From the NCBI RefSeq assembly GCF_016918735.1, contig NZ_JAFFPR010000050.1, positions 124,001 through 188,000 of the forward strand: 64,000 bases of DNA, given 5' to 3'. The notes beneath the pieces were generated by a model. That model was not told the DNA's origin and made no database searches. It was given only the letters and a program-made list of their open reading frames with translations. Of the stretch, positions 35,245-45,457 are shown in pieces; position 1 is the first letter of the stretch, and the number at the start of each line of letters is the position of its first letter. Made by a program: the position numbers and the translations under genes. The DNA comes from Leptospira abararensis. Its GTDB lineage: Bacteria; Spirochaetota; Leptospiria; Leptospirales; Leptospiraceae.

Positions 35245-37119
35245 CTATCGTCTGTCCACCAAATGGAAGAGCAAAAGATCTACATCAGAAGGATCCACTC
35301 CGGAGATATGAAGAGCATTTTCCAAATTCAATGGCCGATGTTTTTCTAACTTTACCACAGCTTCAGTCTTCAAACCTTTCACACTGGCGTAATCAAAATC
35401 AGAAGGAATCTGAAAGTTTAAGAATTTATTACGATACTCAATTGTCTCAAGCTCTCGTTTCAAATATCCTTCGTATTTGACTTCCATTTCGAGAACTGCT
35501 TTCTCATCTTCATTCAAGGATTGTAACTCAGAAAGAATTGGTTCGATATCTTTGATTTTGATATCGGAACGTTTTAAAAAGGAAGCTACGGTGTGACCGA
35601 ATTTATAATTTTCAATCTTTCTCTCTTCCAAAACCTTAGTGAGTTCCTCTGTCGGTTTCATCGAAGTCACAAACATTTGCGATTTGATTTTTTCAATCCG
35701 AGCATAACGATCTTTCATATCTGTATAGAGAGATTCGTCTACAAGTCCCATCTCATAACCATATTGCATAAGCCTTCTGTCGGCATTGTCTTGGCGAAGG
35801 AGTAGGCGGTATTCTGCACGGCTTGTAAACATTCGATAGGGATCTTCGACTCCCTTATAAACCAAATCATCTACAAGAACTCCGATGTAAGATTCACTTC
35901 GTTTGAAAAGAATGGGATCTTCTTTTCTGACAGAACGAATCACATTGTATGCAGCGACAAGTCCTTGGGCGGCCGCTTCTTCATAACCAGTGGTGCCGTT
36001 GATTTGACCTGCATGATAGAGGCCCTTCACTTTTTTTGTCTCGAGTGTGGGATTTAATTCTGTTGGATCTACATAATCATATTCAATAGCATAACCCGGA
36101 CGCATCAGTTCCACTTCTTCCAAACCTCTGATGCTGCGAAGAAACTTCCATTGTACTTCCTCAGGCAAACTTGTGGAGACACCATTCAGATACATCTCGT
36201 TGGTTTCATACCCTTCGGGTTCGATAAAAATTTGGTGGCGATCCCTTTCAGCGAAGCGAACTACTTTGTCTTCAATCGAAGGACAATACCTTGGTCCAAT
36301 ACTTTTGATCTGACCGGAATACATCGGAGAGAACTCCAAGTTTTGTTTAATCAGTTCATGAGTGGTATCGTTGGTATAAGTGATGTAACAAGGAATTTGT
36401 TTACGGTCAATCTTCGTCGTTGCGAATGAAAAAGGACGAGGGTTCTCATCTCCTTCTTGAACATCAAGACCCTCAAAGTTGATTGAGTTTTTGTGAACTC
36501 GTGCAGGGGTTCCTGTCTTTAATCTTCCCAGTCGCAACTCAAATCTGGCAAGCGTATGAGAGAGACCTTTCGTTGTTGGCTCTCCAATACGACCGGATTC
36601 TTTTTGGTAAGTTCCAATATGAATCACACTTGAAAGAAAAGTTCCTGTAGTTAAGATTACATGTTTGGTATAAAATGTAAACCCGCGGCCAGTGATGACA
36701 CCTGCCACTTGGTTTCCTTCCACAATCAAATCCTCAACCGTGTCTTGTCTGATCGAAAGAGTTTTTAATTTTTCCAACTGGTGTTTGATCATCAGTTGGT
36801 ATTGTTTTTTCTCTGCTTGCGCACGAGGAGCCCAGACTGAAGGACCCTTAGATGTGTTTAACATCTTAAATTGAATTCCAGTTTGATCAATGACTCGACC
36901 CATAAGACCACCCAGAGCATCGACTTCACGAACCATATGCCCTTTGGCAATACCGCCAATCGCAGGATTACAACTCATCTGTCCAATGGTATCTAAGTTC
37001 ATTGTGATAAGGAGAGTTTTGAGACCAGCCTTTGCAGAAATATAAGCGGCTTCTGTTCCGGCGTGTCCTGCACCGACTACGATACAATCAAATTGGTTGG
37101 GATAAAAGGATGGATTCAT
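35245..37119 (-). CDS. mnmG: tRNA uridine-5-carboxymethylaminomethyl modification enzyme MnmG
   Basis: A 624-residue FAD enzyme (GidA) that, with MnmE, builds cmnm5U at the wobble base of several tRNAs. The N-terminal FAD motif [12 protein letters not shown], the [17 protein letters not shown] block, [12 protein letters not shown] with its catalytic cysteine, and a C-terminal helical domain are all intact. Length is typical. Location next to rsmG-parAB and dnaA is the classical origin-proximal position. Confidence 0.97.
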   Translation of the reverse strand: MNPSFYPNQFDCIVVGAGHAGTEAAYISAKAGLKTLLITMNLDTIGQMSCNPAIGGIAKGHMVREVDALGGLMGRVIDQTGIQFKMLNTSKGPSVWAPRAQAEKKQYQLMIKHQLEKLKTLSIRQDTVEDLIVEGNQVAGVITGRGFTFYTKHVILTTGTFLSSVIHIGTYQKESGRIGEPTTKGLSHTLARFELRLGRLKTGTPARVHKNSINFEGLDVQEGDENPRPFSFATTKIDRKQIPCYITYTNDTTHELIKQNLEFSPMYSGQIKSIGPRYCPSIEDKVVRFAERDRHQIFIEPEGYETNEMYLNGVSTSLPEEVQWKFLRSIRGLEEVELMRPGYAIEYDYVDPTELNPTLETKKVKGLYHAGQINGTTGYEEAAAQGLVAAYNVIRSVRKEDPILFKRSESYIGVLVDDLVYKGVEDPYRMFTSRAEYRLLLRQDNADRRLMQYGYEMGLVDESLYTDMKDRYARIEKIKSQMFVTSMKPTEELTKVLEERKIENYKFGHTVASFLKRSDIKIKDIEPILSELQSLNEDEKAVLEMEVKYEGYLKRELETIEYRNKFLNFQIPSDFDYASVKGLKTEAVVKLEKHRPLNLENALHISGVDPSDVDLLLFHLVDRR

Positions 37120-37287
37120 ATTATGTCTTCTTAAGTATTTGCTCGTATCAAAACGAGGGTGAGTTTAGATTCTAGTTCTACTCTCTAGAACGATATCAAA
37201 ACCAGCGGCCTAAGCTTCGAGAGAAAAAAAGATAAAATTCATTTTCTAATTTTGAAACTTCAGAAGATTGGAAGGATAGGAATCTCA

Positions 37288-38211
37288 ATGGCTCAGAATT
37301 CATTCCCTTATACATACTTTGAAGGAAAGATCGTTCCTTCCGAAGACGCAAAAGTCAGTGTCCAAACCCATGCCTTACAATATGGAACCGGAGTTTTTGG
37401 TGGTATCCGAGGATACTACAACGAAGCCAAAAAAAATCTTTATGTCTTCCGATTGCCGGAACATTGCAAACGTCTTGTGAACTCCACAAAGATCATGCAG
37501 CTTCAAATCAAAATCACACCAGAAGAAATCCAATCGATCATTTTGGAACTGCTCCGTAAAAATGAAGCAAAACAAAATGTGTATCTTCGGCCTTTCATTT
37601 ATACTTCGGCCTTACAACTTTCTCCCAGATTCCATGATGTGAAAGCAGACATCACGGTTTATGCTTTAAAGTTGGATGACTATCTCGACACTCAAAATGG
37701 TCTCACTACGATTGTCTCTTCTTGGCAAAGATTTTCCGATAACCAAATTCCCACTCTTTCCAAAGTAAGCGGTGGGTATGTAAACTCTGCTCTTGCCAAA
37801 TCAGAAGCCGTACAAAATGGAATGGATGAAGCCATCTTTTTGGATGCGAGAGGATTTGTATCGGAAGGATCTGCGGAAAATCTTTTCATCGTTCGTGATG
37901 GAGTGATCCATACACCAACCATTCCTTCTTCTATCTTAGAAGGGATCACTCGTCGCAGTATCATCCAAATTGCAAAAGACTTGGGTTACCAAGTAGTCGA
38001 AAGAGACATCGCTCGTTCGGAACTTTACATCGCTGATGAATTATTTTTTTCAGGCACTGGCGTGCAAGTGGCTTGGGTGAAAGAAGTGGATCGACGAGTG
38101 ATCGGAGAAGGAACCATAGGACAGGTCACCAAAAAAATCCAATCCGTTTTCTTTGAAGCGGTTCGCGGGGAACAGTCGAACTATATGAGCTGGCTCACTC
38201 CGGTTTACTAA
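37288..38211 (+). CDS. ilvE: Branched-chain amino acid aminotransferase
   Basis: A 307-residue fold-type IV PLP enzyme for the last step of valine, leucine and isoleucine synthesis. Family blocks include ALQYGTGVFGGIRGY, NVYLRPFIY, the Schiff-base lysine in LSKVSGGYVNSALAK, and GFVSEGSAENLFIVRDG. ATG 37288 is preferred because AGGAATCTCA directly precedes it; the TTG 12 codons upstream adds an unlikely leader. It is followed six bases later by holB. Confidence 0.93.
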   Translation: MAQNSFPYTYFEGKIVPSEDAKVSVQTHALQYGTGVFGGIRGYYNEAKKNLYVFRLPEHCKRLVNSTKIMQLQIKITPEEIQSIILELLRKNEAKQNVYLRPFIYTSALQLSPRFHDVKADITVYALKLDDYLDTQNGLTTIVSSWQRFSDNQIPTLSKVSGGYVNSALAKSEAVQNGMDEAIFLDARGFVSEGSAENLFIVRDGVIHTPTIPSSILEGITRRSIIQIAKDLGYQVVERDIARSELYIADELFFSGTGVQVAWVKEVDRRVIGEGTIGQVTKKIQSVFFEAVRGEQSNYMSWLTPVY

Positions 38212-38216
38212 ACACA

Positions 38217-39149
38217 ATGACTGATACTTTGTTTTCATTCGACCAAGTGTCAGGCCAAGATGTTGCTCTGACTTACCTGAAGTCTTTCGTAAAAGATAGG
38301 TCCAGAATTCCAGGATCGATTATCTTTCATGGTCCCGATGGAGTAGGGAAGTGGATTGCCGCAGAAAGATTTGCAAGACAACTCCTTTGTTTGGATGGGA
38401 CGTCTTGTGGCGTTTGTGATTCGTGTCGCCAATTTATGAAAGGAGTCCATCCCGACTTCATTCAATTTCCCAGAAGAAAGAACATTGCGATAGGAAAAGA
38501 AAAAGATCCTGAAGACTTTACCATTCGTTGGTTATTGTCTTCACGCATTCCTTACAAACCTCATACCTCGGATTACCGTGTGGTTTTATTTCCAGAAGCC
38601 AACCGCATAAACAATGAAGCAGAAACGACACTTCTCAAAACTTTAGAAGAGCCACCATCCCATACAAAGTTTATCCTCATCGTTAATGACTTACGAAATC
38701 TAAAACAAACCATCGTATCACGATCAGTTTGTATTCCCTTTAACTATCTCCCGCAAGACGAAATTAAAAAGATCCGAAGAAATGAAATTTCCGAATCCAA
38801 ACTTTATTATGGTGGATCTCTCAATCCATTTGAAATCGCTGATGAATTTTTGGAAGAGTGGCATGAGAACGTGAGAGAACATTGTCATGATTCTATATTG
38901 TTATTCAAATTGGAAAATTGGGTGCGAGACCAGCTAGGAGAATTTCGATCCAATAAAGAAGGACTGACTGGAATTGACTTTTTAGAAATGATTTGTCTTT
39001 TACTTCTCTATGAATACAGACAAAAAAACTTTGAAGCCAATGTAGGACGAATCGAAGCCATCTTAGATTTCAAAATGAAGCTACATTATGAAATTCCTGC
39101 CTTAGAATACGTTCTTTTATCACAACTTTTTTTAAGACTAGCTACTTAA
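38217..39149 (+). CDS. holB: DNA polymerase III delta'-like subunit
   Basis: A 310-residue clamp-loader subunit. The AAA+ fold is recognisable from 'IPGSIIFHGPDGVGK', the zinc module Cys58, Cys64, Cys67 and Cys70, LKTLEEPPSHTKFIL and an SRS motif (IVSRSVC). The Walker A reads GPDGVGKW (39-46), where Trp46 replaces the usual Ser/Thr. So it probably does not hydrolyse ATP, in keeping with the structural role of delta'. Together with dnaX and holA in this window it gives the full minimal loader. Confidence 0.88.
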   Translation: MTDTLFSFDQVSGQDVALTYLKSFVKDRSRIPGSIIFHGPDGVGKWIAAERFARQLLCLDGTSCGVCDSCRQFMKGVHPDFIQFPRRKNIAIGKEKDPEDFTIRWLLSSRIPYKPHTSDYRVVLFPEANRINNEAETTLLKTLEEPPSHTKFILIVNDLRNLKQTIVSRSVCIPFNYLPQDEIKKIRRNEISESKLYYGGSLNPFEIADEFLEEWHENVREHCHDSILLFKLENWVRDQLGEFRSNKEGLTGIDFLEMICLLLLYEYRQKNFEANVGRIEAILDFKMKLHYEIPALEYVLLSQLFLRLAT

Positions 39150-39324
39150 CAACAACCACCTAACAAATAATATTCGGCAATCGTTAGAAAAATATTTTTG
39201 GAGACATAATTTTTTTATCAGAGTCGACTATTTTTTCTAGTTTGGATCGTTTCTCAATTTTTCATTTGAATTCTACCTACTTGCTAAAAGTATAGTACCC
39301 GATTTCACATTTAGGGCGGGAAAC
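39150..39324. other. dnaA upstream region
   Basis: 175 bases, AT-rich, between holB and dnaA. I find no copy of TTATCGACA or TTATCCACA here, in contrast to the gap behind dnaA. It should hold the dnaA promoter, but I cannot place it with confidence. A GGGCGGG stretch four bases ahead of the TTG start acts as ribosome site. Confidence 0.4.
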
Positions 39325-40650
39325 TTGGACAAACGTTGGGAAGAAATTTTAGAAGAAATATCGAAACAGATACCTCCCAAGTACTTTTCCAATTTCATTG
39401 CACCACTCCGATTCGAGAAATGGGAGAACCAAGTGGTTCACTTGATGGCACCATCCACAGGAATCAAACGCCATGTGGAAACCAAATATGTGAGTTTTAT
39501 AGAGGATGCCCTCTACCAAGTGGTCGGTGATCGTTTCAAAGTCTCCATTCTTTCAGAATCCGAAACCTCTTCACAAATTTTCAAAGAAGTTATCCAGTCA
39601 AAGTTCGATGAATCTGACTCAGACCTAAATCCAGAATTTATTTTTAGCAATTATATTACTTCTGATTCTAATCGAATCGCTTTTACTGCTGCCAAAAGTG
39701 TAGTGGAACAACCAGGGAAATACAATCCACTCTATATCTTTGGACCAGTAGGTGTTGGAAAAACTCATTTGCTTCATGCGATTGGAAACGAGATCAAAAA
39801 GAAGGATCCTTGGAAAACAGTTCGCTACGTAAACAGCACCTCTTTTTTAAATGAATTTATTTTTACAGTCCGTCAAAACAACCGCGAGTCTCTTGAGTCT
39901 TTCAAAATTCGCTACCAGTCCTATAATGTCTTACTTTTTGATGACATTCAGTTTTTGAATGGTGGGGCAGAAAAAACCCAAGAAGAGTTTTTTGCCCTAT
40001 TTAATTTCCTTTATGATAGAAAACGCCAGATTGTCATCGCATCGGACAGACCAAGTTACGAACTTCCGTTACACGAAAGGCTCAAATCTCGATTTGTACA
40101 CGGTCTCCAAGCCGATATCAAATCCCATGACCTAGCCCTTCGCATTGAACTTTTACGTGCCAGCTTTTCCGAATTTAACATTCCTGCTAGTGACAAACTT
40201 TTACTCTGGCTCGCCGAACGTTTGGAAGGTGACTCAAGGGCTCTCATTGGAATTGTAAATGATTTGGTTTTGTACAAAAAAGCCTATGAATACTTTTTAC
40301 TCACCGAAGAGAAAATTCAGGAAATTGCTGAAGCCCGATTTCTCACGAATAAAAAGAGAATTGGGTTCAGTCCAGATATGGTCATTGATTTGGTTTGTGA
40401 AAGAACGAATGTGGCACGCAAAGATTTACTAGGGAAGAGCCGTAAGGCCGATTTTATCCCACCTAGGCATTTATGTATGCTCCTCCTGCATGACGTCCTT
40501 CACGTGCCTAAAGCACAAATTGGCAGGATTTTTTCGACTACTCACTCCACTGTCATCCATGGAATTGATAAATTCAAAGAACGAATGAAATCGGATTCTC
40601 AGTGGGAAGACATTTTCCACTCCATCAAACACAAAATAAGTTTCCAATAA
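39325..40650 (+). CDS. dnaA: Chromosomal replication initiator DnaA with altered recognition loop
   Basis: A 441-residue AAA+ initiator. The order is N-terminal DnaB-interaction domain (1-75), short linker, ATPase with Walker A GPVGVGKT (140-147) and Walker B LLFDDIQF, and the C-terminal helix-turn-helix. The family signature, normally FGGRDHTTV, reads FSTTHSTV here (STTHSTV at 404-410). It is one residue shorter; Arg is lost and Asp replaced, while His and the second Thr remain. The start is TTG with a strong GGGCGGG ribosome site. Divergent binding specificity is suggested by the boxes in the dnaA-dnaN gap. Confidence 0.97.
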   Translation: MDKRWEEILEEISKQIPPKYFSNFIAPLRFEKWENQVVHLMAPSTGIKRHVETKYVSFIEDALYQVVGDRFKVSILSESETSSQIFKEVIQSKFDESDSDLNPEFIFSNYITSDSNRIAFTAAKSVVEQPGKYNPLYIFGPVGVGKTHLLHAIGNEIKKKDPWKTVRYVNSTSFLNEFIFTVRQNNRESLESFKIRYQSYNVLLFDDIQFLNGGAEKTQEEFFALFNFLYDRKRQIVIASDRPSYELPLHERLKSRFVHGLQADIKSHDLALRIELLRASFSEFNIPASDKLLLWLAERLEGDSRALIGIVNDLVLYKKAYEYFLLTEEKIQEIAEARFLTNKKRIGFSPDMVIDLVCERTNVARKDLLGKSRKADFIPPRHLCMLLLHDVLHVPKAQIGRIFSTTHSTVIHGIDKFKERMKSDSQWEDIFHSIKHKISFQ

Positions 40651-40674
40651 CCTGTGATTAACCCGATGACTACC

Positions 40675-40694
40675 TGTCGATAAACTGTCGATAG
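40675..40694 (-). promoter_or_regulatory. Tandem DnaA-box-like sites
   Basis: CTGTCGATA occurs twice in direct repeat with two bases between. On the minus strand this gives TTATCGACA and CTATCGACA, one and two mismatches from the E. coli box TTATCCACA. Confidence 0.6.
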
Positions 40695-40816
40695 GACATA
40701 GTCAGTCCTTATTGTCCCTTAAGTGAGTCCATAACTGTTCAAAGCGACATAAATATTGACACTTGCAAAAAGGAAAAAAACTGACATAATTCAATAAAAA
40801 TTGATGTTTCCAGGCT

Positions 40817-40825
40817 TTATCGACA
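40817..40825 (+). promoter_or_regulatory. DnaA-box-like site
   Basis: TTATCGACA on the plus strand, in opposite orientation to the tandem pair and about 70 bases before dnaN. It carries the same C-to-G change at position 6 of the box. Confidence 0.6.
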
Positions 40826-40896
40826 TACTGACAGAACCAACGGAAACGACATAATATATATAAAGATATATAATATAAATAAGAAGAAGAGGAAAA

Positions 40897-42015
40897 ATGA
40901 AATTCACTGTCAATACCACAGACTTCCTAAAAGCAATCAACTCAGTGGATGGTGTCATCTCGGTTCGAGAGATCAAATCGGCTCTTTCCAATTTGAAAAT
41001 CCAAACAGGTGAAAATGAAGTTTATCTTTCAGCGACAGATTTAGAGATCGCGATCAAAACTTCAGTTCCATCTACCATTGGAGAAAAAGGAACGGCATCA
41101 TTACCCGCAAAACAACTCTCCAGTATTTTTAAAAATTTAAACTTTGATACAAGTTTACTCACAACGACTGACCAATCCGAAAATTCTGAGACAACCATTA
41201 CGGATGCTTCAGGAAAGATGGATACTAAGTTTAAAGTCAATGGAATCGATTCGGAAGATATCAAAACGATTCCTAAAGTGGATGAGTCAAGTGTGGTTGA
41301 GTTTCCTTGCCAAACCATTCGCGAGATGTTTCGTAAAACTTCTTATGCAATGGCGATTGAAGAAACTCGTTTTGTGTTCAACGGTCTTTTTTTAAAACCA
41401 GATAACACTGACTTAATTGTAGTGGGAACGGATGGTCGTAGACTCTCTAAAATTGTCCGTAAATTTCCAAAACAATTTCCATTTAAAAATGGAGTGATTA
41501 TTCCTCACAAAGCAGTTCGTGAAATGCTAAAGATGATGGAAGGAAAAGAAACAGCAAAGATTGGTTTTGTGGAAGAACAAATTTATGTTTCTTCTGGAAA
41601 CGTTGAACTTCTCTTTAAACTGATTGATGGAAACTTTCCTGATTATGAACAAGTCATTCCGAAACAAACTTCCGAGTCTGTTCGTGTGGTTAAAGCTGAC
41701 TTTTTAACTTTCTTAAAACAAGCTTTGATTTCCGCAGAAGAACCTTCGAAACAAATTCGTTTGGCTTTTACAAAAGGAAGTGTAAATATCAGTTCTTCTA
41801 ATCCAGGAACTATGATGTTTGATCACAACATGCCAATCGAATATAATGGAGAACCAATTACCATTGCCTTTAAAGGTGATTATTTGAGTGATGTGGTAAA
41901 AGCTGTGGACGATCCTGAAGTAATTTTAGAGTTCACTACGTCTAGTGCACCGGTTCTATTTAAAGATCCATCGGATAGTGACTTTGTTTCAGTCATCATG
42001 CCAATGAAACTTTAA
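40897..42015 (+). CDS. dnaN: DNA polymerase III beta subunit (sliding clamp)
   Basis: A 372-residue protein of three repeated clamp domains. It begins MKFTVNTTDFLKAINSVDGV and ends with the typical VSVIMPMKL. As processivity factor it binds the polymerase, the clamp loader and repair proteins. A GAAGAGGA ribosome site precedes the ATG. Its TAA shares a base with the recF start (TAATG). Confidence 0.97.
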   Translation: MKFTVNTTDFLKAINSVDGVISVREIKSALSNLKIQTGENEVYLSATDLEIAIKTSVPSTIGEKGTASLPAKQLSSIFKNLNFDTSLLTTTDQSENSETTITDASGKMDTKFKVNGIDSEDIKTIPKVDESSVVEFPCQTIREMFRKTSYAMAIEETRFVFNGLFLKPDNTDLIVVGTDGRRLSKIVRKFPKQFPFKNGVIIPHKAVREMLKMMEGKETAKIGFVEEQIYVSSGNVELLFKLIDGNFPDYEQVIPKQTSESVRVVKADFLTFLKQALISAEEPSKQIRLAFTKGSVNISSSNPGTMMFDHNMPIEYNGEPITIAFKGDYLSDVVKAVDDPEVILEFTTSSAPVLFKDPSDSDFVSVIMPMKL

Positions 42016-43112
42016 TGTTTCTAAAGAAAATTTACATAAAGAACTTTCGTAATCACGAAGAAACAACACTCACTTTCCAATCACGTCTTATCTTTTTTAT
42101 TGGCAACAATGGAGAAGGTAAGACAAACCTTCTCGAATCCATCTCCCTTCTTTCTTATTTAAAAAGTTTTCGTGAGTCTGATCAAAACCAACTCCTTCGT
42201 TGGGATACATCCGATACTTTCATTCGAGCTGAATTTGAATCCGAAGGGAATGAATATCTTTTTGAATATGGAATTGAACATTCTTATTCCAAACGAAAGA
42301 AACTAAAAGTCAATGGAGAAGAGTTTAAAAAGATCTCTGACTATGTAGGATACTTTCGTTCGATCGTGATGAGCCCACCAGACATTCTGATTATTGAGGA
42401 TGGGAATGTGGAAAGAAGGCGATTCTTAGATGCCTTTATCTCTTCCACAAATCGGTATTATTTAAAACAACTCATTGAATATGATAGGCTTGTAAAACAA
42501 AGGAATGCGGCGCTAAAAAAGGAAAACTCCACAGATCGTGAAATTGGAATTTGGGATGAACCCATCATCGAACATGATGCGGAAATTCGTGAAATTCGGA
42601 CTAAAACCATTGAGAGTCTTGCGGGATACTTTCATAAAAACTTACAACAGTTAAGTTCTGGAAAAGATCCCTTCTTTTTGAGCTACAAACCGAACCTATC
42701 TTCCAAAGAAGAACATAGGCAAAGGTTAATCGATAACTTACGAAAAGACAGAGCTATCGGTTACACGAGCTGCGGAAATCATCGTGACACACTTCCTATA
42801 GGTTTTGATGATAAAGACTTAAGTGGGTTTGGATCTCAGGGCCAAAAACGGAGTGCTGTCATTGCACTAAAAACTGCTTGTTTCCAAATGATCCGGGATA
42901 CAACGGGAGAAGCACCGGTACTTCTCATTGATGACATCATAAGGGAACTGGATGTCAAACGGAGAGAATACTTCGTGAATTTGATTTCGGAATGTGGACA
43001 GGCATTTTTTACTACCACTGATTTAGAAGGAATCAATGAATATGTAGGCAACCTAACAGTAGATAAAGAAATTTACCAAGTGGAAAACGGCAAAGTGAAG
43101 GTGTTTTCTTAG
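42015..43112 (+). CDS. recF: DNA replication/repair protein RecF
   Basis: A 365-residue SMC-like ATPase that marks gaps for RecR/RecO and RecA loading. Walker A GNNGEGKTNLLE near residue 30, the signature GFGSQGQKRSAVIALK and Walker B PVLLIDDIIRELD are in place. Translation starts on the last base of the dnaN stop, so the two are tightly coupled. Confidence 0.96.
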   Translation: MFLKKIYIKNFRNHEETTLTFQSRLIFFIGNNGEGKTNLLESISLLSYLKSFRESDQNQLLRWDTSDTFIRAEFESEGNEYLFEYGIEHSYSKRKKLKVNGEEFKKISDYVGYFRSIVMSPPDILIIEDGNVERRRFLDAFISSTNRYYLKQLIEYDRLVKQRNAALKKENSTDREIGIWDEPIIEHDAEIREIRTKTIESLAGYFHKNLQQLSSGKDPFFLSYKPNLSSKEEHRQRLIDNLRKDRAIGYTSCGNHRDTLPIGFDDKDLSGFGSQGQKRSAVIALKTACFQMIRDTTGEAPVLLIDDIIRELDVKRREYFVNLISECGQAFFTTTDLEGINEYVGNLTVDKEIYQVENGKVKVFS

Positions 43113-43115
43113 ATT

Positions 43116-43439
43116 ATGAAGAAAGTCGAACTCTCAGAACTTTTCCAAAGTTTGGAAAAAATGGGTATGGATCGAGAAACTGTCTTTCGTGACCAGATCC
43201 TAAAAAAAATCCGATTGCAATGGAATGAGATCGTAGGTGAGTATTTCGGCAAACAAAGTTTCCCTAAAACCATAGATGGCAAAAAACTCACAGTTGTTTG
43301 TCGTCACTCCATGATTTCCCAAGAATTGGAGTTCCAAAAGGCCGAACTTCTGACCAAAGTGAACTCAATTACGAACCCGGTTTTACTGGAGAAAATCCAC
43401 TTCAAAACAGGAAACGAATTCCAAAATCCTAGGTCTTAA
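43116..43439 (+). CDS. dciA: DciA-like DUF721 protein
   Basis: A 107-residue protein with the DUF721 core WNEIVGEYFGKQSFPKTIDGKKLTVVCRHS...QELEFQKAELLTKVN. DciA is the ancestral loader/operator of the replicative helicase in bacteria that lack DnaC/DnaI. Its position between recF and gyrB is conserved in many bacteria and fits the origin-proximal replication cluster. The start ATG lies one base behind the recF stop region. Confidence 0.82.
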   Translation: MKKVELSELFQSLEKMGMDRETVFRDQILKKIRLQWNEIVGEYFGKQSFPKTIDGKKLTVVCRHSMISQELEFQKAELLTKVNSITNPVLLEKIHFKTGNEFQNPRS

Positions 43440-43488
43440 AGCCACCCAAATCCCCCCGATTTCACTTGCCCTTCGAAGGTCTTTCTAG

Positions 43489-45438
<1,950 letters not shown>

Positions 45439-45457
45439 TCGGAATTAGGACAGAAAA

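Larger units (their letters stand above)
40651..40896. other. oriC: Putative chromosomal origin (oriC) in the dnaA-dnaN gap
   Basis: A 246-base gap with near-consensus DnaA boxes: TGTCGATAA (40675-40683) and TGTCGATAG (40686-40694), read on the minus strand as TTATCGACA and CTATCGACA, and TTATCGACA (40817-40825) on the plus strand. The motif CGACATA recurs near 40745, 40821 and 40847. A very AT-rich tract (about 40850-40882) before dnaN can serve as unwinding element. Two parS sites lie 6-7 kb to the left. The dnaN promoter must also be here. Confidence 0.7.

Noticed and set aside
37170..37200. TTCTAG/CTAGAA inverted repeat before ilvE
   Set aside because: Only six base pairs, no T-run and no known operator; probably chance.
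40741..40790. Consensus sigma-70 promoter for dnaN
   Set aside because: TTGACA at about 40757 has no TATAAT-like box at 16-18 bases; CATAAT is 23 bases away.
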